Source: Juglans regia
Taxonomy: Eukaryota > Streptophyta > Magnoliopsida > Fagales > Juglandaceae
Reading direction: 5' to 3'
DNA: 64,000 nt
Assembly (NCBI RefSeq): GCF_001411555.2
Contig: NC_049907.1
Coordinates: forward strand, 11,526,622-11,590,621
In this document: positions 57,536 to 64,000 of the stretch, piece after piece
How the letters are laid out: every line of letters starts with the position of its first letter
How positions within the stretch are numbered: position 1 is the stretch's first letter
Translations under genes and position numbers: made by a program
Notes under the pieces: generated by a model
What the model was told of the DNA's origin: nothing
The model's input: only the letters and a program-made list of their open reading frames with translations
The model's database searches: none

Positions 57536-58696
57536 CAAGGCATTATCGCGGGAGGTTTGTGAGATTCATGGGATCTTTTACCATGCATTCAGTTGGTCAC
57601 CAGATTTTAATGAGGATGGAGAGCCTTCTAGGGTCCGGGTATGGGTTTCTTTGCCGGGTCTCCCTCCAAACTTTTATCAAGAAGCTTTCTTGAATATACT
57701 GATGGCACCCATTGGAACTTTCATCCATCGTGATAATCCAACTCGGTGCGCAACAAGAACGGATGGTGCAAGATTATGTGTGGAAGTTGATGCTGCAAAA
57801 CCTCCGCTGTCTCATTTCTCGATTGGAGCGCTTGGGCTACCTTCCAGTCGAAAGCAGGAAATTATCTATGAAACGCTCCCGGCATACTGCTCTTCTTGTA
57901 ATATGCAGGGTCATAACGCACAGACTTGTAATCCTGGGAAAGTTGGTAAGATTGTGGGAAGAAAAGTGAATAAAAAGGTCATTTAGAGACAAAGATGCTG
58001 ATAAATGATCAGGGGGTAGAACAAAATGATGATAATGTGGAAATACCCCCGTTGGTTATTGTGGAAAATACTGCTGTTGTTGAAAATTTTATAAGGATGG
58101 AACACGAAACAGAGGATGCTGGGGTGGAAAAGGTAACGGAAATAGCAGTTGTAGATCAGGTGCAGTTGGTTTCTGAGAATGAAGATTTGTCAATGCAGTT
58201 GGTAGATCAAATGGTGCAGTTGGTATCTGAGAAGGATGAACAACCGATGCAGAGGATAGAATTAATTCCTCCCGTGATTAATAATGTGGTGCAATTGATG
58301 TCTCTTGATGAAACAGAGGCTGATACAGAATTAGTGTAAAATGTTGATGACCCAGATTGTGCTAGGAATGTTACGGGTGCGTGTCATGTGGAGCTTTCTA
58401 TGGATGTGAACTAGAATTTGCCTGCAGAACAGATTGCTGTTAATGGTCTAATAATAGAGAAGAAACATTCAGTGGTGGAAGAGAAATCTCATGAGGAAGT
58501 TGATGAAGAAATTCTGTTGGATGAGAATTATTTTTCGGAACAGGAACTAGAACAGCAGCCAGAGGTTTTTTCACAAGCGAAAGTGTATTTTACTGAATCT
58601 GAGGTGAATGAAGGTAAAAAGAGGTACAACAAAAAGAAGTTTATTAAAATGCGTAGTTCTTCTCGGTTTCTAGCCCGAAATTCTAATATTGCTTAA
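57536..58696 (+). pseudogene. LINE-C ORF1 (RNA-binding, CCHC knuckle), 5' truncated
   Basis: Starts mid-ORF (ALSREVCEIHGIFYHAF-like), then VWVSLPGLPPNFYQEAFL, APIGTFIHRDNPTRCATRTD, ALGLPSSRKQEIIYETLP and an intact Cys-x2-Cys-x4-His-x4-Cys knuckle (AYCSSCNMQGHNAQTC, about 57883-57930). A frame change at about 57985 leads to an acidic, Val/Glu-rich tail with stops at 58337 and 58412, and KRYNKKKFIKMRSSSRFLAR at the end. The ORF stops with TAA at 58694-58696, overlapping the ATG of ORF2. The missing first ~150 residues are as expected for a 5'-truncated LINE. Confidence 0.88.
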
Positions 58697-59430
58697 TGAT
58701 TGATTCCATCTTGGTATGGAATATTAGAGGGGTTGGGACCTCTAGAAACAGATTAAAGACGTTAGTGGGAAGATATAATCCGAAAATTGTTGCTCTTTTA
58801 GAACCTTTTCAAAATTTAGATGGTGCTCGTAAATTGGCTAGAAGTCTAAATTTTGATAAGGTTATTTCTAATGAGGTGGAAGGGGGGAAAAGATGGATTT
58901 TGTGGAGTAGTATTTATAAGGTGCAAGTTGTCAGGATGGGTATGCAATTTATTTCAGTTGTTGTAGAGAATGGTGCGGAGAAATTTTTGATTCGTGTGAT
59001 TTATGCCAAATGTTCCTGGGCGAAGAGATGCTACCTATGGGAAGAACTCAACATTAATCAGTTGGGTTTAGATCCTTGTGCTGTTGTGGGGGATTTTAAT
59101 ATTATCTAGAATGATTCGGAAATGAGAAGAGGAAGACCTCGGCCTAATGTTGCTATGGATGATTTTAATGATTGGATTCATCAAGGGGGTCTTATGGAAA
59201 TGGCTATGAAAGGGGGTAGTTTCTCTTGGTGTAATGGGCAGTCGGGTTTGGCCCGTTCGTGGGCTCGGCTTGATCGTGCTCTAATGGATAGTTCATTCAG
59301 TAATTTGTTCCCTAACACTATTTGCTCTTATTTGTCTAGATCTACTTCAGATCATGCCCCCATGGTCATTGAGTTCAAGAAAGATCCGTTTTCCTATGGG
59401 CCATCTCCATTTCGTTTTCAACAAATGTGA
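58696..59430 (+). pseudogene. LINE-C ORF2, endonuclease part
   Basis: From ATG 58696: MIDSILVWNIRGVGTSRNRL (Asn), LLEPFQNLDGARKL (Glu), FISVVVENGAEKFL, VVGDFNII-stop at 59109, then in frame NDSEMRRGRPRPNVAMDDFN, FSWCNGQSGLARSWARLDRA and TSDHAPMVIEFKKDP (His). All APE-type catalytic residues are present and all in one frame; two stops (TAG 59107-59109, TGA 59428-59430) interrupt it. Confidence 0.9.
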
Positions 59431-61205
59431 GTGGATCATCCTGGTTTCCTGGATTGTGTTCGAGATGCTTGGAGTTTACAGATGGTAGGTTCTCCAATCT
59501 TGTGTTTAAGTAAGAAATTAAAACATACTAAGGTGATGCTTCGGGAATGGAATAAAAGAGTATTTGGCCACACTCAAGGGCGTATTGAGGCCCTTGAAAA
59601 ACAGGTTGAGGTGATTGAGCTACAGCTTCAATCAAATTGGGAGGTTAACTTGGAGAGAGATCTTCATGAGGCAGTCTCAAATCTAGCTGGTTGGAGACAT
59701 CGGGAAGAGATGAGATTGGCTCAAATGGCTAAGCTTAAATGGAAGTTGGAGGGTGATAGTAACTCAAAATTTTTTCATGCTTGTCTTGCCAATAAGAGAA
59801 GGAAGAGGGTGCTGGAAATGAGATCGAATGGGGTAACTTATGAGAGCCCAGAGAGTATACACCAAGGGGCAGTGGAATTTTTTCATAATTCACTTCGAGG
59901 AGAGCCACCCATAGAGCAATCTAGTCTGGAAGGACTCATTGATCCGGTCATACTAGAGGAGGAAAATGTTTTTTTGCTTAGGCCGCCTACTTTAGAGGAA
60001 GTGTATGATGCCTTATCTTCCATTCCTAATCAAAGCTCTCCGGGTCCTGATGGGTTTGGATCGGGTTTCTATAAAAATTGTTGGGAGGTGGTTATGGTTG
60101 ATGTTTGGAAGGCAGTTGTGGAATTCTTTATGACCAAGGATCTTCCCAAATTTTTCATGGCCTCATATTTGGTTCTTATACCAAAGATGGAGTCACCGAC
60201 AGGTTTTGATAAGTTTCGTCCTATCAGTATTTGTTCAGTGTTTTATAAAATTTTCTCCAAGATTATTGTCTCTCGATTAACTGGTATTTTACCTCGCTTG
60301 ATTTCTTCTGAGCAAGGTGCCTTTATTCCTGGAAGGAGTATTTTTGAGAACATTACCTCACTCAGGAGTCGGTGCAGTCTATCAATAAAAGAATACATGG
60401 GGGTAATATTCTGTTAAAAGTGGATATGGCGAAAGCTTATGATCGGGTGGATTGAGGATTCTTGATAACTGTTTTGCGAAGGTTTGGCTTCTCATCTCAA
60501 TTTTGTGAGTTGATTTATTCATGTATATCTAGCCCTTGGTATTCTGTCATGATGAATGACACTGTTAAGGGTTTCTTTCCGGGTGGTCGAGGTCTCCGTC
60601 AAGGTGATCCTCTATCTCCTTATTTGTTTATCATTCAACAAGAGGTCCTTTCCCGTTTGATCCATAGGAGTGTGCAAGAGAATGAGTTTGGCCTTTTCTC
60701 TCAGGCCTGAGGTACGCCTATTATCTCTCATTTGATGTATGCTGATGATGTCATGGTTTTTATTAATGGAAGTCAAAGATCGGTGCAGGTTCTTCAACAA
60801 ATTTTGATTAAATATGAGAGGTGGTCAGGACAAACTATTAATGTTCAGAAATCTGCTTTGTATTGTTCTAATAAAATTCCAAATCAGCATAAGCAGTGGA
60901 TTTTACGTCAGACGGGCTTTATGGAAGGGACTTTCCCTTTCAAATATCTAAGTGTGCCAATAATTCGAGGGCGGTTGAAACAGGCTCATCTAGAAGACAT
61001 GGTGAATAAAGTAAGGCAAAAGATTAGTGGATGGAAGATGAGGCTTCTTTCTTCGGGAGGAAAACTTGTTCTTTTGAGGCATGTTATTTCTAGTATGAAT
61101 ATCCATCTACTTGCTGTTTTACAGGTACCTCAAGTTACTATTGCCAAGATTCATAGATTGATGAGCTCTTTTTTTTTGGGTGAAACTGATGGGCGGAACA
61201 AAAAA
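59431..61205 (+). pseudogene. LINE-C ORF2, reverse transcriptase part
   Basis: One 328-codon open block (59431-60417) with LREWNKRVFGHTQGRIEALE, MAKLKWKLEGDSNSKFFHAC, FLLRPPTLEEVYDAL, SSPGPDGFGSGFYKNCWEVV, DKFRPISICSVFYKIFSKII and SEQGAFIPGRSIFENI. A frame change at about 60360 follows, then VDMAKAYDRVD-stop, GGRGLRQGDPLSPYLFIIQQ, and the intact catalytic MYADDVMVFING (60735-60770), SGQTINVQKSALYCSNKI, FPFKYLSVPIIRG, SGGKLVLLRHVISS. The first Asp and the DD pair are intact, making this the best preserved RT in the window. Confidence 0.92.
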
Positions 61206-62809
61206 AAAAATGGTTGGTTTGGAATAAGATTTGTAAGCCTGTGGAAGAAGGAGGACTTGGGTTACGAAGCCTTGAAGACGTTCAGAAAGCCTTGCATATG
61301 CGTTTTGCTTGGAACCTTTTTCAAGGTAATTCTTTATGGGCTAATTTTTTCAAAGCCAAATATGTTGGAACCCGACCGTGGTCGCATATAGATAATAAAA
61401 AAGGTTCTCGATTTTGGAGAATGGTTGCTAATTGTATTCCGTTGTTTCTAAATAATTCTAAATGAAAGATTAGAGAGGGTGATCTTTTTTTCTGGTATGA
61501 CAAATGGAGGGATAATGGTCCATTGATTAATGAGATGATTGTTATGGGTTCTCCCCTTTTGATAGTTAAAGATTGTAGGTTATTGGATATTTGGGATGTG
61601 GAGTTATTGGAGGAGTTGGTAGGGCAAGATAAGGTGGATGAGATAGTAATTGCTTTAGCTGGACCGAAGAATGGGAATGATGTTCTAATTTGAACTCCTA
61701 CGGATACAGGTATGTTCTCTACAAAATCTGCATGGAATTGTATTCGTATTAGAGGTAATTCTATGGATTGGCATGCATGGATTTGGCATAAGAATCTCCC
61801 TTTAAAAATGTCTATCCATTTTTGGAGGTCATGGTTTATGGCCTTGAGTGTGGATGATAGATTACGTCGCATTGGTATTCTGCTTGTATCTAAATGTGAT
61901 TGTTGCAATCCTGGTCATATTGAAGATATTAATCATGTGCTTTTTAAGGGTGAATTTCCACACAGAGTGTGGTCTTTTTTTGGAACTCTTATTGGCATAC
62001 CTCTTGGTAGAACTTGAAAACAGAATGTTGAGATTTGGTTTAGGCGTGCTAGCTCTTCCTCACAGGTGGGCTTTATTGTTGGCATCATTCCCATTATTGT
62101 TACTTGCAAGTGGAGATGTCTTGCTAGAATGGAAGGTATTTTGGAATTGCATAATTCTGTTGTTCATTCTATTTGTGGGTGGTTAGGGTCTCTCTCACAG
62201 GTGGCTAAGCAAAAGAAGAATTTATCTTGTCGTGATGGCTTGATACTGGAAGCCTTGTGGATAATTCTGGTGGTTCCGAAAGCTCCATGTTGTAGAGTGG
62301 TGAGGTGGGATAAACCCCCATTTGGGTGGTTTAAATTGAATACAGATGGTAGTAGTATTGGTAATCCTGGTTCTTGTGGCATTGGCGGGGTTATTCGGTA
62401 TGCTTCTGGTAGGATGGTTCAGGCTTATACTTCTCATATTGGTTTTGGTTCTAATAATAAGGTGGAGCTTATAGCTCTCCTTCATGGGTTGAGAAGATGT
62501 AAATCGTTGAATATCTCAAATGTGATAGTTGAAATGGATTCTATGGTAGTTATCTCTTGGTGGCTTAGAGGGAGATGTGGAGTGTGGTACCTTGAGGATT
62601 TCTGGGAGGAAATTGTTGATTTAGCTTGCATGGTTCAATGTCGGTTTCAGCATGTCTTCCGTGAAGGTAATAGGGTAGCGGATTGGTTAGCTAAGGTGGG
62701 GGCTTCAGGTTCTGATTGGGATTTTTTTAGTAGTTATAATTTGCCTCGGCTTCTTAGAGGTCTGTTTCGTTTGGATTTTTTGGGTTTTCCTTCGTTGAGA
62801 TGTTTGTAA
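61206..62809 (+). pseudogene. LINE-C ORF2, C-terminal region and RNase H
   Basis: An A10 run at about 61200 shifts the frame; from 61214 one frame runs to the stop at 62809. Seen are AWNLFQGNSLWANFFKAKYV, FRASRFW-like sequence, FSTKSAWNCIRIRG, a zf-RVT-type Cys/His cluster (SKCDCCNPGHIEDINHVLF), and RNase H: FKLNTDGSSIGNPGSCGIGG (Asp), NNKVELIALLHGL (Glu), VIVEMDSMVVISWW (Asp), FREGNRVADWLAKVGASG (last Asp). Stops at 61465, 61692 and 62017. RNase H residues all intact. Confidence 0.9.
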
Positions 62810-62997
62810 AACTTGTTTTTGTTTGGGTTTCTGGTGGGTATAGTTATAGTTTTGGTTCTTTTCTTGGTTGTGGGTCGGTTCCATGGTTCTTTCTTGTCAC
62901 TATGGTATTCCTCCACCATAAGTGAGGGCTTTTTTAATAAATGTTGGGAGGGGTCACTATTGGACATGTTACTTCCTGCTCTTCTTAAAAAAAAAAA
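62810..62997 (+). other. LINE-C 3' UTR and poly-A tail
   Basis: Matches the UTR of LINE-B (ATAAGTGAGGG, TCACTATTGGACATG, CTTCCTGCTCTTC). AATAAA at about 62936; A11 tail at 62987-62997. No clear target duplication was found inside the MITE. Confidence 0.85.
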
Positions 62998-63385
62998 CAT
63001 GAATAATCTATGTACACTAAAATAATTTGATATTCATTAACCATATATAAAATGTATGACATTATTAATAATTATGCATACTAAAAAGTAAAGTCTATGT
63101 TAGTAAGTATTGACTATCAATATCATAAATATAATTATAGTCAAATATTTTTTTAATGAGTTAGTTCCATAATTTACTTAATTTTAATTTAGTCATTTAA
63201 ATATTTTTTTAATTTATTTAAAATAATAATAAAATAATTAGACGGGACCAAACAGACTGACTAGACCGAACCGGACCGATAGCTACTGATCTTGTCTAGT
63301 CTCTATGGATGTTTGGTCTGGTCCGGTCCAAAGAAAATGATGGGTCCATTGAGGGACTGGACTGATTTACAGCCCTATACTCGAC

Positions 63386-64000
63386 TGCTCATGTACCCTT
63401 ACCTAGATGCACTTGCTTGACTATTAAATGATCATGGATGAGCTACACCTAATAGGTCTGAAATGTGCTGATCTGGATTGGTGAGAGAGATCTATGTTTT
63501 TTAAGGAAAATATTACATGGAGTGGTTGGCAGCCCAAGTCCGTATCTTGTTGTGTTTTCACGGTGACAAAAGTGAATGATAAGTGACACGGCTTAATGAG
63601 ATGCTTGACACGGCTTAATGAGATGTTTCTCTAAGATTCTTAGGGCTGTAAACGTGTTCTAATCTCATGATGGGGTGAAACTTGGCAGAAAAAATAAACA
63701 CTAGGGGCGCGTGGTACTAGGAGCTCAACAACTCCATGTGCTAGTGTGATCTGTTATCTTAGATTAGCAAAGATAAGACAAGAATCTAAAGCAAGCCTGG
63801 TCTCCAAGTTTTGCTAATCTTGGCCCCAAGTTCCCTTGAAGTTGAGCCTAAAGGTGGGCCTTACTTTGGGCTTCAAGTTCCAATATGTTGGGCCTCACCT
63901 TGGGCCTCTAATGCTTACTAAGTTGGGCCTCACATTTTGCCTTTTCTTAATAAGCTGGAACTTCCAAGTTCAACTAGATTTGTGCCCTTACCTTACCCAT
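63386..64000. other. Unassigned non-coding DNA with a possible second hAT end
   Basis: Continues the host sequence of the MITE. A 20-bp unit, GACACGGCTTAATGAGATG(C/T), occurs twice in tandem (about 63580-63625). TAGGGCTGTAAA at 63641-63652 equals the right terminal repeat of the MITE and may be the left end of another copy that leaves the window. GGGCCT-rich words follow from 63850. No gene seen. Confidence 0.45.

Larger units (their letters stand above)
57361..63377. mobile_element. hAT-like MITE carrying a LINE insertion
   Basis: Termini TAGGGCTGCAAA (57361-57372) and TTTACAGCCCTA (63366-63377) are 12-bp inverted repeats with one mismatch. The flanks TACTCGGC (57353-57360) and TACTCGAC (63378-63385) form an 8-bp target duplication with one mismatch. 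Subterminal DNA is rich in GGTCCCGACC/GGACCGGACC-like words on both sides. Without the LINE (57536-62997) the element would be about 555 bp. No transposase. Confidence 0.85.

Noticed and set aside
61321..61908. A 195-codon frame on minus
   Set aside because: Antisense shadow of the LINE-C ORF2 C-terminal region; the plus frame has the known motifs.

Overview
The window looks like gene-poor, repeat-dense plant nuclear DNA (probably a dicot; I cannot name the species). I see no host gene, tRNA, rRNA or CRISPR array. Almost every stretch can be assigned to transposable elements, mainly Ty3/gypsy LTR retrotransposons and plant L1-type LINEs, plus two hAT-like MITEs. All coding regions carry stops, frameshifts or deletions, so each is called a pseudogene. 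Element names here (family 1, 2, LTR-B, LTR-C and so on) are working labels.

Layout. 1-220: unassigned flank. 221-11600: family 1, chromodomain gypsy copies. On the minus strand, a copy with gag-PR-RT (221-2564) and its 2.95-kb LTR (3063-6013) shares that LTR with a second minus copy (RNase H-INT-chromodomain, 6016-8034). A plus copy (RT-RNase H-INT-chromodomain, 8035-11165) faces it and has a truncated LTR (11179-11600). The result is an inverted repeat of about 2.5 kb per arm. 11601-15070: a decayed minus-strand integrase split by a solo LTR (13181-14794, target duplication GGTTC). 15071-19876: a family-2-like LTR scrap, then a Tat-lineage gypsy relic: gag and protease on minus, tandem repeats, and an antisense coiled-coil ORF on plus.

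19877-33995: an element called LTR-B here. A 5' LTR remnant, a decayed primer-binding site and about 1.35 kb of internal DNA lead to a 3' LTR, which is broken into three pieces by two head-to-head LINEs (22036-30643) and by a solo LTR (31389-33582, target duplication TCAGT). 34150-56338: family 2, a gypsy with roughly 4-kb LTRs. Slices of its internal region (gag-PR; RT-RNase H; INT-chromodomain) alternate with LTRs, and a fourth copy lies inverted on the minus strand. 56339-64000: unassigned DNA, then a hAT-like MITE (57361-63377) with a LINE inside it (57536-62997).

Most unusual content: (i) family 2 carries an extra sense ORF between integrase and the 3' LTR, seen three times, with a coiled-coil-like N-terminus, an acidic C-terminus ending in MDIDxPPP, and an apparent 3' splice site before it; (ii) the Tat relic has an antisense ORF beyond tandem repeats; (iii) the long inverted repeat could give hairpin RNA; (iv) LINE ORF1 and ORF2 are joined by an overlapping stop-start. 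The layout implies a relative insertion order: the Tat relic, then LTR-B, then the LINEs and the solo LTR inside it; likewise the MITE, then the LINE inside it.
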